Assembly: GCA_000467715.1 (NCBI GenBank)
Contig: AJFK01000061.1
Span: 96,729-160,728 of the forward strand
Direction of reading: 5' to 3'
Origin: Hysterium pulicare CBS 123377
Taxonomy: Eukaryota; Ascomycota; Dothideomycetes; Hysteriales; Hysteriaceae
DNA length: 64,000 bases
Shown here: piece after piece, positions 46,937 through 57,485 of the stretch
Layout of the letters: every line of letters starts with the position of its first letter
Position numbering within the stretch: position 1 is the stretch's first letter
Made by a program: the position numbers and the translations under genes
Notes under the pieces: generated by a model
What the model saw: the letters and a program-made list of their open reading frames with translations, nothing else
Told to the model about the DNA's origin: nothing
Database searches by the model: none

Positions 46937-49618
46937 ATGCCTCCGAAGGCTGCTAAAACTTGGGAGGATGAGGGGGAGGAGCACCAGGATCAGGCAGTGG
47001 CGAGCTGGTTGGACAAGATCATCGATCCAACCCTACACAACAGCATGCAATCCGCTTTGTTCAAAAACTTCAAGAAATGGGTGCATAGCGGTATCGGCTT
47101 CGATATAACTTACGGTATCTGGGTCATTAGCGCCGCTTCGCTCGTTTATAGATATGGTCCGACAACTCTTCGAACTCTCAAACAGTATGGAACCAATTCT
47201 ATATCTCTAAATCCTCAACAAAACCAAACCCAAGAGTTATTGGCATGGGTCGCCAAGCGGCCCAGCAGCAAGATACTCTCGCGCTTACCCATACCAACCA
47301 TCTCGCATTTGGAAATGTCATACAAACATCAGCAGTACCGCAATAACAACAACTGGGACAACCAGTATGGTGATGATTCGTATCAGGAAGACGAGAGTAG
47401 CCAATGGCAACTTGCTCCCTCTTCTGGTACATCCTGGTTCGTTCATGAAGGTTACATCTTTATGCTCGAACGCGAAGCTTGCAGCGATGGCCAAGGAGAA
47501 GCTAGTCAATCAGCACGAGTAATGCTCCGGTGTCTATGGGGTAGCGACAAACCACTTCGTCAACTACTCCGACACGTCGACACCCTAGCCAAGCGCCGAA
47601 CGATGACTTTCAAAGTCCATTTCGTTAGCGCGTCTAGCCAGACGAAAATAGAGAACCATCCAAAGCGTGCTTTAGAGACCATAGACATGGAACCAAACAC
47701 GTATCGGAACCTTGTGAAAGACGCGTGCGATTATTTTGATCTCGAGACTCGGCAATTTTATGCCGGAATGGGAGCTCCCTATCGACGAGGTTACCTATTT
47801 TACGGGCCTCCAGGTACTGGAAAGACCTCTATATCACGAGCCTTAGCAAGTGAGTTCGATGTTCCACTCTACATCTTCGACTTAACTGGGATGAGTGACA
47901 AAGTCCTTAATGATAAGTTTGGAGAGTTACCAGAGCGATGTGTTGTTCTCTTCGAGGACATCGACAGTGCGGGTATTGTCCGTGAGAACAACATGAAGGA
48001 GACTAGTTTCAAGATGTCGCACAAGGGGTCGGATCGTGAGACTGGTCCTGAGAATGCACCAGTACTGGTAGGCATTGAACCACTGATAGGCCAACAGGAA
48101 CCACCGCCCCCACCACCGCCTAAGGTGACATTGAGCGGACTTTTAAATGCCCTTGATGGACCGGCATCTAAGGAGGGTCGTCTAGTGATCATGACTAGTA
48201 ACGCACCAAAGGCACTGGATAAAGCCCTCCTACGACCAGGTCGCATCGACAATCAATATTATCTGGGTTACAGCACGAAAGTCACGGCAGCCGTTACCTT
48301 CAAGCGCTGCTTCGGTCAGGATCCTAATCGAGCTCATACCATGGCCCAGATTGGGCTTCTCGCCAAAGAGTTTGGTGCAAAGGTCCCGCTGAAATGTTTC
48401 ACGCCTTGTGAGCTTCAAGGCTACTGTATCAAGCACCGCGGTCGCCCTGAAGATGCAATCAAGAACTTTGCTGAATTCTTGGAAAATAGGAAGACTGGAG
48501 CCGATAAGTTGCAGTATGATATCACCGAGGAAGACCATGAAGCGACATACGACGACGACGTTCAAGAGGGTTGGGATTCGCAAATCGCCCATTGGGGCAT
48601 AGAGGACGATTCTAACTCAGAATCAAAGCAGCGGCTTGTTGGCGATTCCGCATCGCAGTCTCAAGGTGGCTCTCGACGGCACATGGAGTTGCAGCTCGCA
48701 TCACAGAATCAAGCTGGCCAGCCAACGGCTGATAGGTCCAAGTGCGCCCCCACTAAGGTATCTAACGGTATGTTCAGCTCGCTATCCACGTTTTTCAGTC
48801 TCTCGAGCGACTCCGACGAGGATGTTGACGAACATTTAGCATACGGGCACCCAGGTCACATATCGAATCTTTTCCCTGATGATGCTCCATACGGACAGAT
48901 CGTACATTCGTACGATGCTGACCTTGCGTACGGGTTCTGTGCAGAAGTCATCGAACTCTGTGACGAGGAGCTGCGCGAGCTGGAGGAAGAAGCATCGAAA
49001 CTGCCTCGATCCCCAACTTCCACAGTATATGAGACTCCGTGCACGTCTCCGAGCCAGATCGATCGCGCCTTCGGGTACCATGAGGCTTTCGATCAGGGAA
49101 CAGATGGATCCCCCGGGGAACGCAAAGTTGTCATGCTCCGCAACAGGTCTCCAAAACCCTTGGAAGATATACTGTCGTTTTCTCAGGAAGATAATCACTC
49201 GACTTCTCTGGGCTATGAATTGGTTCCCGTTGTTGCTGAACATCATCTTCAAGCTGCTGTCATAAACCAACCTGACCAGATCGAAGTCCTTGAACGGGAG
49301 AACGAGCAATCCTCCGCGGTTTCCGAGGAGCGAGTCCAAGAGGTTTCCCCGGACCAGCACGGCCGTAGCGATGCCCCTCAGCAGGACGGAGAACAATCTG
49401 CCATCGAGGAGCATACTTCTACCATGCAGAATGAAGAGCATGCCCATGCTCCTGTCGCGGAGAACAATGATGTTTCTGAGACGAATACGCTTCTTCCCAC
49501 AACTCCTCTGGGCAGCGAAGTTGGCACACAACAGTGCAATGATGTCAACTCGCAGGCTATATGGGACGATACGTCCCGCGAACCATTCTCAAATCTGCAT
49601 TCAGATGTAGAGTGGTAA
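46937..49618 (+). CDS. BCS1-like AAA ATPase with long C-terminal extension
   Basis: Single exon, 893 aa. A hydrophobic segment near residues 54-75 (GFDITYGIWVISAASLVYRYG) precedes a BCS1_N domain (about 100-260) and an AAA module: GYLFYGPPGTGKTS Walker A near 289-297, VVLFEDID Walker B near 336-343, MTSNAPKALDKALLRPGRID sensor and arginine region near 415-435. BCS1 is a mitochondrial inner-membrane ATPase that translocates the folded Rieske protein, but it is about 450 aa and this protein is twice that. The extra part is an insert with a run of seven prolines between Walker B and the sensor region, and a tail of about 350 residues, acidic and Gln/Ser-rich, probably disordered. Fungal genomes hold many such BCS1-like paralogues besides true BCS1; this one is more likely a paralogue than the Rieske chaperone. 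Confidence 0.92.
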   Translation: MPPKAAKTWEDEGEEHQDQAVASWLDKIIDPTLHNSMQSALFKNFKKWVHSGIGFDITYGIWVISAASLVYRYGPTTLRTLKQYGTNSISLNPQQNQTQELLAWVAKRPSSKILSRLPIPTISHLEMSYKHQQYRNNNNWDNQYGDDSYQEDESSQWQLAPSSGTSWFVHEGYIFMLEREACSDGQGEASQSARVMLRCLWGSDKPLRQLLRHVDTLAKRRTMTFKVHFVSASSQTKIENHPKRALETIDMEPNTYRNLVKDACDYFDLETRQFYAGMGAPYRRGYLFYGPPGTGKTSISRALASEFDVPLYIFDLTGMSDKVLNDKFGELPERCVVLFEDIDSAGIVRENNMKETSFKMSHKGSDRETGPENAPVLVGIEPLIGQQEPPPPPPPKVTLSGLLNALDGPASKEGRLVIMTSNAPKALDKALLRPGRIDNQYYLGYSTKVTAAVTFKRCFGQDPNRAHTMAQIGLLAKEFGAKVPLKCFTPCELQGYCIKHRGRPEDAIKNFAEFLENRKTGADKLQYDITEEDHEATYDDDVQEGWDSQIAHWGIEDDSNSESKQRLVGDSASQSQGGSRRHMELQLASQNQAGQPTADRSKCAPTKVSNGMFSSLSTFFSLSSDSDEDVDEHLAYGHPGHISNLFPDDAPYGQIVHSYDADLAYGFCAEVIELCDEELRELEEEASKLPRSPTSTVYETPCTSPSQIDRAFGYHEAFDQGTDGSPGERKVVMLRNRSPKPLEDILSFSQEDNHSTSLGYELVPVVAEHHLQAAVINQPDQIEVLERENEQSSAVSEERVQEVSPDQHGRSDAPQQDGEQSAIEEHTSTMQNEEHAHAPVAENNDVSETNTLLPTTPLGSEVGTQQCNDVNSQAIWDDTSREPFSNLHSDVEW

Positions 49619-49949
49619 GAGAGTTGGCACTAAATAAATTGAATATTCAAAACGGCGGTTCGCTTTTTTGGCGTTCTTTAGCGCATTCGAATGATAAAAT
49701 TACTTTGATACAGGTCTTGCTTTTCCTAATAACGTGATGAGCGTAATATTCCCTCTGAAAGTGCTTACGAACATAGCGATAATTGATTGGTCTTGTTTTC
49801 CGCCACCATAGTGGAGCATCCGGTATTTGCAGTAAAGACAAACAAATGTAGTTGATATCATATTTCAGTGAAAGTACCTGGGTATAGTATTCAAATCCAC
49901 GTAATCGTGATCTCTCCCTTTTCAGCAAAGAATGGGAACTTACACTGAA
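49619..49949. other. Intergenic, 3' of the AAA ATPase
   Basis: No gene recognised. Confidence 0.4.
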
Positions 49950-50328
49950 ATGTTCAAATTTGGAAACTCTGGAGCTCCACATCCGCGACCATGTGCCGGT
50001 GGCCTTCCACAACGAAATTATGGGGGAGGCCGTTCATATCCCCGCAATTGAGTAACCTGGTACACCTCAAGAACCTTCTCCACTGTGAGAAGCTTTCAAA
50101 GCTGGAGATTGCCGTCTTCACGAAAATTGGTAGATATTACGCCAGAGACGAATTCGGGAGAGTGATATTTTGGAGTATATATACCAGTGGTTGAGCTCAG
50201 GATTCGAGAAGAAAGACAAGTACATCAAGGCAGGAATGACACTTCGAGATGTTCCTACCGGCCGAGCTTGGGTATATAGGTCTACAGACCGGTTCAGTGG
50301 CGCTGGGAAATTGACGATGATTTTCTAG
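49950..50328 (+). pseudogene. Fragment of an F-box-like/LRR-type gene
   Basis: Discontinuous coding-like stretches on the plus strand: LETLELHIRDHVPVAFHNEI, then in another frame LVHLKNLLHCEKLSKLEIAVF, and after a further frame change ILEYIYQWLSSGFEKK ending at a TAG at 50328. The pattern of 'kC-e-LskLei' followed by a helical C-terminus ending near 'W...GFEK' resembles the C-terminal half of the F-box-like family in the array at 52.9-58.3 kb. No start codon, no domain and at least two frame changes, so a remnant at best. Confidence 0.3.
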
Positions 50329-50554
50329 CTGGGGGCCGAAAATCGTGGGGACTTTGCCAACGTGAGTCGGCAGATATCTTGCACCCGGTCTTGATGTAGC
50401 GATAATCGAGGGTTTTTTTCAGCAACTACATCTATAATACTATAACGTATACCCAGAATCTATGCCCATTCCCCAACTTTCCCGCATCGATCTGCTTGAG
50501 TCTTTCCTCGACGGACACACGTCACGGCTTCCAATAATATCCCCGCCATTAGCA

Positions 50555-52140
50555 TTACCACACGCTCTTTGATCCTTGATTGGCATTTCTGTCCAATCGT
50601 TCTCTGCTATACTGGAAACATTCAGGCAGGCCTGTCTCCTCCCATGATCGGCCGATGATCAGCTTAACAACTCCAGGCGCACAAGTAAATATTCGTGCCA
50701 TTCCTATCCGGGAAGATTAGTACACGCTATCCGCAGTCGCTTAGTTAGGGCATAACTTACCATGACCATTAAATCCCGCACATATCCATTGGCCCTCCAA
50801 ACCATCCACAGCGCCTACCATAGGTACAGAATCTGGGGTCATGGCAATAATGCCGGCCCATGCATGATCGATTCCTTCTCCTTGGCGTTCACCAGGAGAA
50901 TTCGTCTCTGACAGCAACTTCGTGAATTCCTTCTTGCATGTCTCTACTATCACCTCGTTGTATGCGGTATCATCGAATGTCACAATTCCTACCAATGTCT
51001 TTTCATCCCACTCCGGGTTGGTCCTGGATACCCCAAAGATTATTGTCCCATCTCCCCGCCTTTGGATGAGTGAGAAGAAGTGTCGAAGGCTGTATCGTAG
51101 TGACATCGTATGCTCTATGGTACCTTCCCCAGAGAACGAAAAAGTCGGTACAAAAGAGTGAGCCTGTGCCCTATTTGGCGTGACGAAAGTGGTTAATTCC
51201 GGAAGCAGATAGGCCACGTACGCATTTGTACAGTGGATCACCGTCTCAGCACTCACAACGCCTCGAGGAGTGCTAGTGTCCCATCTCATTTTGTCATCAG
51301 CACTGTTACGTTGATGCTCAGTTATCTGGGTGGCTGGACAATGAGTCCAAAGCCTGACACCTCTTTCAATCACGTTCATCAAGATCCATTGCGTTAACTT
51401 CGCCGGGTGGCTTGATCCAGCAGGCCACTCATACGCAGACAGTGCACTCTCTATTCTTGTCTTCACTCCCGCTTCTTTGCCTTCATAATATTTGACATGC
51501 GATACATCTCCACCGGCTGCCTTATACGCTTCGAGGCTCTTGGCTTGGTAGTCCACGAACTCTCGAGTCAGGCATACATCGTAGGTTTTGGTTAGATTGA
51601 AATCGCAAGGAATTCCATGTTCTTGGACGAATTGATCTATTCTCTCCAGTACGAGCCGCTCGTTTTCAATTATCTTTTTCGCTTGAGAGGGACCGTGAAC
51701 GGAGGCGTAGGCGGAGAAGCCACGGAAGGCATCTGATCACGATCCATTAGCGGAAGTGCTTTGAGGTAGTCGAATCATACTGGGAAGTTTCAGATACCAG
51801 GTCTTACGTGTCCAGCATTCCTCCCACTGGCCCCTGAGACCGCCTCACGTGCTTCCAATATTAAAATATCTTCTCCATTAGCACCAGCTTCGAGTAGTTC
51901 AAAAGCACTAAGAGCGCCGGATAATCCGGAGCCAATGATCAGATATTTAGTGCTTCTTGGTACGGGTTTATCATGATTTGCATTCAAATGGGGAAATGCC
52001 CGCGTGGTTCGGTGCCAGAAGGATAGACAGGGTGATGGGACTGGCAATGAGGGTTTAGGGAAATTTGTATCATCTGACCTCGGAGGCTTTGGCTCCTCCT
52101 TTGCAATCTTGACCACGTCTTCAGTACTGAGCGGAGCCAT
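50555..52140 (-). CDS. FAD-dependent oxidoreductase (DAO family)
   Basis: Three minus-strand exons (52140-51798, 51732-50761, 50703-50555) give 487 aa. The FAD-binding Rossmann motif is KYLIIGSGLSGALSAFEL (residues about 69-86), followed by ILEAREAVSGASGRNAGHVRP, the usual second FAD contact of the DAO (PF01266) family. Near the C-terminus, AGIIAMTPDSVPMVGAVDGLEGQWICAGFNGHGM is the conserved substrate/FAD-side motif, spanning the last intron. DAO proteins oxidise amines, amino acids or related compounds with oxygen; exact substrate cannot be given. There is no signal peptide and no peroxisomal SKL-type ending (it ends in SVW). The N-terminal 65 residues are polar and Pro-rich. A transcript ending at 50741 without the third exon would lose the conserved tail, so the three-exon model is preferred. 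Confidence 0.93.
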
Positions 52141-52862
52141 GGTCTGTTTGTGAGGCCCCCACACCGTTTGAGGATGGTGGTTATTATGAGAGGCTTAAGC
52201 GCGAAAGGTTGATCCGCGAAATGACATAACCTTAATTCGACCCCACCTTTGGGACGGCTTATCTTCACGCGCGACAACACAACAACACTATTATAATGCC
52301 AAGACCCATCGATGACCCATTTTTCGGATGAGGAAGTAACCAATATTCAGCATGCAAACCATGTCGAGCTTTTATTACTCTTACCTCCCCCCTCCAGCAG
52401 CAATCTACTTCGTCCAATTCCGCGCACCATGGATATATTCGCTTGTCTAGCTAGGTTGGAGCCCCATGAGCCTCGTCAAGTCACCGAAAATGATCTCCTT
52501 CATTGACTTGACGTCCCTCTCTCGGACTTCGGATGCATTGGGAAGGATATCATATGTTTGGATCAACAAAACATCAACAACGCCTACTTTTCTGGCGCGA
52601 AAGAAGATTTGAAGTTATGCAGAAATGAGTTCAAGTCACCTACAACCTAATTCGACTTCGCTATTGGCATATTTGGTAGTAGAGCTTTATACGAATGCAC
52701 CTTTTTAGGACCGTTAATGTTGATTCAGCTACTACAAGCTAATTAAGAGGAAATTCGGATCCAGAAACAAACCCCAACCAGGCAAGACAACAGTGGCCAA
52801 TCTATCTCATCCAGCTTCGAATCCGAGTTGAGCTCTCCCAAATCAGCTCAGGGTTATCTCTA
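52141..52862. other. Intergenic
   Basis: Promoter of the FAD oxidoreductase gene and 3' flank of the first array member. A 64-codon frame near 52.3 kb has no features. Confidence 0.5.
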
Positions 52863-53624
52863 CTAGCATGAAATCTCTACTAGCATGAATGTAGCCACAC
52901 TCACATCCCTCTCATTCTTCTTAAACAAGTCCTCCAACCAAAGCCCAGCGCCTTCGAGCGTGTTCATGCCATTAGCCCCCCAATACCTGTAACCACGTGT
53001 GCTCTCCAACTCGAATACCTTAAGGTGCTCACATTTGATAACTTCGCCAAGTTCCAGTACCTCAACGTACCGCTCCGTCTTCATAAACTCCTGACCCCAT
53101 CCTGGCCACTCACGTTCTGGATCCAAGCAATTGAAGTACAGTTTTATCGTGCGCAGTTGCGGACAACGCTGTACAAATTCCCAGAAGCGCATCATGCTAT
53201 GCGGTCCGTCTCGATCTACGCCGTAACCTGCTGGCGTGAATGTGATGTGGCGGACAAGGTCAAAACCCTGACTCGGATTTAGCGTGTTGAGAAAGCAAGT
53301 TGCACGGCCAATATCCTCATAAGTATCGATAACCAGCTTTTGGGAGGATAACAAGATGGGTAGAGACTCGGAGAGTGCTATATGGCTGGCTCGGCAGAGA
53401 GGAGGGAGAAATGAGGGACACCAGGCTGGGCCCTGGTTCTTCGATGAGATGACGATGCCTTTAGGAGACGTTCGTTCCCGAAAAAGACCCAGAAAGTAGT
53501 GCTCATACACCATCTGGCGGAGCTCGAGGGGGAGGTCGTTGAATCGGTGGAAGGTGGATGGTTCAGGGGTCGTGAGAGTTTTGAGGGAGTCGTTGACCAT
53601 TTTGGTTCCTGTCATGAGTGCCAT
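52863..53624 (-). CDS. 2EXR/F-box-like family protein, array copy 1 (open)
   Basis: Single exon, 253 aa. An F-box-like helix FNDLPLELRQMVYEHYFLGL (about residues 28-47) matches the 2EXR-type motif (F..LP.ELR..I/V). It is followed by the array's shared core: GPAWCPSFLPPLCRASHIALSESLPILL, an FLNTLNPSQGFDLVRHITF segment, RFWEFVQRCPQLRTIKLYFN, a LGEVIKCEHLKVFELES strand and a C-terminal helix ending near FKKNERDVSVATFML. A TATA-like element lies about 70 bp upstream (minus strand, 53692-53700). The family is probably an adaptor or repeat-free scaffold; many such genes occur in Pezizomycotina, most uncharacterised. This is the first of five tandem relatives and one of two with an intact frame. Confidence 0.8.
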   Translation of the reverse strand: MALMTGTKMVNDSLKTLTTPEPSTFHRFNDLPLELRQMVYEHYFLGLFRERTSPKGIVISSKNQGPAWCPSFLPPLCRASHIALSESLPILLSSQKLVIDTYEDIGRATCFLNTLNPSQGFDLVRHITFTPAGYGVDRDGPHSMMRFWEFVQRCPQLRTIKLYFNCLDPEREWPGWGQEFMKTERYVEVLELGEVIKCEHLKVFELESTRGYRYWGANGMNTLEGAGLWLEDLFKKNERDVSVATFMLVEISC

Positions 53625-53691
53625 GGTGCTGGTGGTTGTGGAGTCGTATGAGAACTAGAAGTTGTTGCTGGTTTTGATTGCCAGAAGTGGA

Positions 53692-53700
53692 TTTATATAT
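53692..53700 (-). promoter_or_regulatory. TATA-like element, array copy 1
   Basis: ATATATAAA on the minus strand, about 70 bp before the ATG at 53624. AT-richness makes this a weak call. Confidence 0.3.
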
Positions 53701-53897
53701 GTCAGAATCTCCCTTCACCTCCTAATAAACAGTGGCACGTTGCCAGTCACACAATACATTCACCTTGAATAAAGCACAAGCAAAGCTACATTTACTTACT
53801 ATGTCATCAGTATGTGCTTCCGACTTGAATATTGGGAGGTGGTGACAGAAGAAAGTAAATCACAGTAAGGTGATTCGCAAATTCTGAAGAAAACCCC

Positions 53898-54610
53898 CTA
53901 CCAACAATCTCTGACCAACATACCTACAATTACGTTCCTGCCATGCTGCTCAAAGATTTCCCGCATGGAAGCTATAATGTACTCTAGTTTTGGCTCACTA
54001 ATAACCCTCAATCCTGGCACATTCACGTTCCTAAACTCAATTGCCTTGATCTTCTCACACTTGAGCACCTCCTTGAATTTTGTGTCCTTCATGAACCGCT
54101 CCGGCGTCGTCCTTGACCTAGGGGGTCTCCTCGCTCTCAGCTGCCGTCGCACTTGCGTGTCATAAAGACTGAAGTACAGTGTCAAAGTATGAAGCTGCGG
54201 AAACTCTTGCACGAACTCCCAAAATCTGTATAAACTTAGTGATTCAGTGGGAGGTAGCTCGTATCGCGAGGAGCGAAAGCGACGTGGCGGACATTAGTAA
54301 ATCCACGGCCGGAAGGTATGCTGCTGAGGAAGCACTTGAAGTAGTCAATCCCAGCGCACGAACCGATGTAGAACTCCCTGTTGCGGAGGAAATAGGAAGG
54401 CATTCATTTAAAGTCCTATGGCTGGTTCTACAAAGTGCCGGTAGGAATGGCGGACACCACATTGGGTCGCTGGGCGAACACGTCTGTCTACTGTGGAGAG
54501 ATTCGATCTGGTTGTCGTGTAGGTTGAGACTGGAGAAGTATTGTTTGTATACCAGCTCGCGGAGTTCGAGTGGGAAAGTGAATCGCAAGTGCACGGGAGT
54601 ATCGGGCGCA
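53898..54610 (-). pseudogene. 2EXR/F-box-like family, array copy 2 (broken)
   Basis: Homologous to copy 1 across its length but spread over three frames. Frame one has FTFPLELRELVYKQYF and MWCPPFLPALCRTSHRTLNE; frame two has YFLRNREFYIGSCAGIDYFKCFLSSIPSGRGFTNVRHVAFAPRD; frame three has RFWEFVQEFPQLHTLTLYFS to the end at 53898. Break points lie near 54405 and near 54235. No GT-AG intron fits, and no in-frame ATG precedes the F-box-like helix, so the start may also be lost. Other plus-strand frames here are shadows. Confidence 0.75.
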
Positions 54611-54996
54611 TGTGAAGTCTTTGTTGTGAAACAAAACCAATATTTAAATCACCGTGGAATCGTATTCAGAGACGCCTTATCCCTCTTGTTTATTTACTTA
54701 CACAATGTGGATTGCCATCAACGATAAGTTCCTCTGTATATTGAAGCCTAGTACTCAAAGGCTCGCATCACAGAACCAAAGAGAGGTTTAAGTAGTTTCT
54801 GCATGGGCTACTAACCATCGCATACCCCTTTTCCTCCAAGGTCATTAATGATTAACCGCATGATACTTTTCTTTAACTCCATCAGAATTCATCTAGATGG
54901 ATAAACGTCTTGCTGCTGCAGATATCATCCTTGAGAGCTTTTGTGTCGATTTTCAGCCGGACAATTGCAGGACGATTTGAGTGCCCAACTAGCCCG
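54595..54996. other. Spacer between array copies 2 and 3
   Basis: About 390 bp. No additional gene or repeat recognised. Confidence 0.5.
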
Positions 54997-56046
54997 CTAT
55001 CCAACCCATTTAGTGTAGCGGCGAGATACCTGATACTCGAATACCCTGCCGCGTTCTGTGAACTGTTCTTTCAACCAATCTCCGATGTCGTAAAGGGCCT
55101 GGAAAGGTTCTCCAGATCCCGCGCAGTTGTTCTGGTAGGAATAGATGTTGATACAGTCAAACAGAATCAGCTCCAGGCTCTCGCACTTCAACAGCTCATC
55201 TAGTCGGTAGTATTTCCGGACCTCCTCCGCTGATTTTGGCTCGCAAAGGAAGTTCTCGCCATATTCGGTAATGTCATTCGTAATCTTCGAGGGGTGGAAT
55301 GTAAAGCTAGCCGTCTTTAGTTGGGGACACATCTGCATAAGCAGAATGTCTCCATTAGGGCCAGGGATATCGCCCTTAAACCAATGTGAGCTTGGGAAAG
55401 ATAGCTCGCGGACAGCTGTCAAGCCTTCGGCACCGAGAACCGCGTTTAAAAAGCCCACAAGGTACTGATTCGCTGCATATGAACGAATCACGAAAGTGGA
55501 GCGACGAGCAAAGACAAGCGATGCCTCCATTAGGACTTGTTGGCTGACTTTGCAGATTGCCGGGAGGAACTTCGGGCACCACGTTGGACCATCCATGCTC
55601 ATTTTCACATCCACGCGGACTGGCATATCCTCCATGATGTGCAAATAGATTTGGTCACGGATTTCGCGAGGTATACCCATAAAGTCAGGGGTATTTACTG
55701 CCACCACTGCCGGGAGAGCCTCTAGTAGCGTATTCATGGTATTAATGCCGCTGATATGAGCGTTCTCCAGAGGTAGGACGTCCTTATCTATGGTATGGTT
55801 GTTTCGGTCCAGAGCCTTAGAGTCGTCGCCGGATCCGGTACACTCCATGATAGAGGTAGGATGAAGATGCAAGGAATGTTTTGGTGTTACAAAGTCGGAG
55901 TAGAGAGGGTGGTTGGTAGGCCGAGGTAGAGGAGAGTGGATGTTGTGGAGAGTTTGAAGGGGACGAAAGTTCTGCCTTGCCATTATTTTACAACCTTTGG
56001 AAAACTGTGATTGGTTAACCGTTACCTGATTCTCGTGAATAGCCAT
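54997..56046 (-). CDS. 2EXR/F-box-like family protein, array copy 3 (open)
   Basis: Single exon, 349 aa from ATG 56046; a second ATG at 55848 (MECTGSGDD) matches the start of copy 5 better and would give 283 aa. Core in order: DFMGIPREIRDQIYLHIM (F-box-like helix), GPTWCPKFLPAICKVSQQVLMEAS, FVIRSYAANQYLVGFLNAVLGAEGLTAVRELSFPS, LLMQMCPQLKTASFTFHPS, DELLKCESLELILFDC and a C-terminal WLKEQFTERGRVFEYQV helix. It is the best full-length reference for reading the broken copies 4 and 5, to which it is clearly closer than to copies 1 and 2. Length and structure are consistent with a cytosolic or nuclear adaptor. Function unknown. Confidence 0.8.
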   Translation of the reverse strand: MAIHENQVTVNQSQFSKGCKIMARQNFRPLQTLHNIHSPLPRPTNHPLYSDFVTPKHSLHLHPTSIMECTGSGDDSKALDRNNHTIDKDVLPLENAHISGINTMNTLLEALPAVVAVNTPDFMGIPREIRDQIYLHIMEDMPVRVDVKMSMDGPTWCPKFLPAICKVSQQVLMEASLVFARRSTFVIRSYAANQYLVGFLNAVLGAEGLTAVRELSFPSSHWFKGDIPGPNGDILLMQMCPQLKTASFTFHPSKITNDITEYGENFLCEPKSAEEVRKYYRLDELLKCESLELILFDCINIYSYQNNCAGSGEPFQALYDIGDWLKEQFTERGRVFEYQVSRRYTKWVG

Positions 56047-56527
56047 GGTATCTCATGGCTTATACCTAAGTTTGAGGAATGTATACGTGACATGAGTGAA
56101 TATATACTTCGGAGTCTTTAAATTGTGTAGAATCCGTGAAAGTGAGTTGAGGAACCGTAAGAAAGACTAACGGATAGAGAGCCACTGTGCTACTGCAGTG
56201 AGCCGTGAACAAGGAAGCCGTATTCACTAGCAGGCGCTGCCCGCGTTGACATTGCGTGTTTACATATGGAAGGTTTCGGCTCGTCATTTATATGAGTGAA
56301 ACCCTTTGTCACTCGCGAATCCATGATGAACCTTTGATTGTATCCAATCAACAAAGAACAAAGGGTCGGAAAACATAGAAGCAAACGCCTGAGGACCCCC
56401 TGGCTAGACAAGCGAAAATGCAAGATGATCCGATCTCAGCTTCGAAGTAGCAATGGGACGGCATAATTGACGTGTATTTTTGAGGTGCCCATTATTTCAC
56501 ATGAATCTCCAAGCTTACCTCCACACT

Positions 56528-57389
56528 TTAGCTACGCTGAGCAAAGCCTTGCCGAATCCAATCTGTCAGTTCGTGGAATGTGCGCATCGGGTCGCCTACA
56601 CAATGCTTTCCATACCAGCGACTGCCAAAACTGATGAGTTCCAGCTCTTTAAGCTTCGCAAAGTTGAGAGTTGGCTCCAGACCAAAGAAATCGATGACTT
56701 CCTTGACCTCTCGTGGCTCGATCATCCAATCATTGGACCATGTTTCGAGATACTCGGAGTCTTTGGGTTTCATTACATCGTGTACAGTAAAGGTGGGTAG
56801 CGCCTTCTGAAGATTGGTACACCTCTGCATTAGGCCGATATCAACATTTGACGTATCGTGAGTGGTCCATTTCTGTGATTTGTACCTGCAGAAGTGTGGA
56901 AAAGAAAGCTCCCTAACGTTGACGAAGCCCTTGTTGTCTACGAACGTATTGAGAACCCGTTTCAGATACCGGTTTGCTCTGTAAGAGCGGACAACAAGAT
57001 TGCACTGTCGCATGAAAATAGGTCCCGCTTCCTGGTAAATCCGCAAATTTATTTCACAGATAGTGGGCAGAAATGCCGGGAAGTCCCCTGGCTTCATGTA
57101 GTACATGTATTCCTTAACATCGCATTCTTGGAAGTTCACGGGGCAATTCGAGAACTCCTCGATTATCAAGCACCGGTCCAGTCATTGCAGCAGAAATGCT
57201 TTTCTGCATCTTTTTCGGAGGAGGCATAGGGTATAGAGTACGCCCTTGAAGGCTTAATATACCGGAAAGCACAGAAGAAGAATTGTGGCAAGAAGATCTA
57301 GTCACTAATACGAGCGGTTCGACTGAGCCGGAATTCGGCGAACAAAGATATTGGATCAATACATCAACCTTATCCAAGCTCCGCCCCAT
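56528..57389 (-). pseudogene. 2EXR/F-box-like family, array copy 4 (broken)
   Basis: Aligned with copy 3, the F-box-like helix begins (VLELPREL) but about 14 residues are missing and the frame changes near 57115-57130; coding sense then resumes at CDVKEYMYYMKPGDFPAFLPTICE and runs in one frame to 56528 (RVLNTFVDNKGFVNVRELSFPHF, ISFGSRWYGKH, TDWIRQGFAQRS). The deletion removes most of the F-box-like motif, so even a shortened product would lack the presumed interaction helix. A Met at 57169 gives an open 213-codon frame that could still be translated. A 30-bp tandem repeat lies just upstream (57426-57485). Confidence 0.7.
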
Positions 57390-57425
57390 CGACAGATAGT
57401 CAAAAGTTGTATATCCAGGATGCAA

Positions 57426-57485
57426 TGTCGATCTCCAATCCACAGACCCTCTCTATGTCGATCTCCAATCTACAGACCTTCTCTA
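57426..57485. repeat. Tandem repeat, 30-bp unit, two copies
   Basis: Two 30-bp units (57426-57455 and 57456-57485) differ at two positions, both C/T. They lie between array copies 4 and 5, overlapping the last codon of copy 5. Too short to be mobile; probably slippage. Confidence 0.75.

Noticed and set aside
48836-49531. 231-codon minus-strand frame under the BCS1-like tail
   Set aside because: Antisense shadow of a single-exon gene; no independent features.
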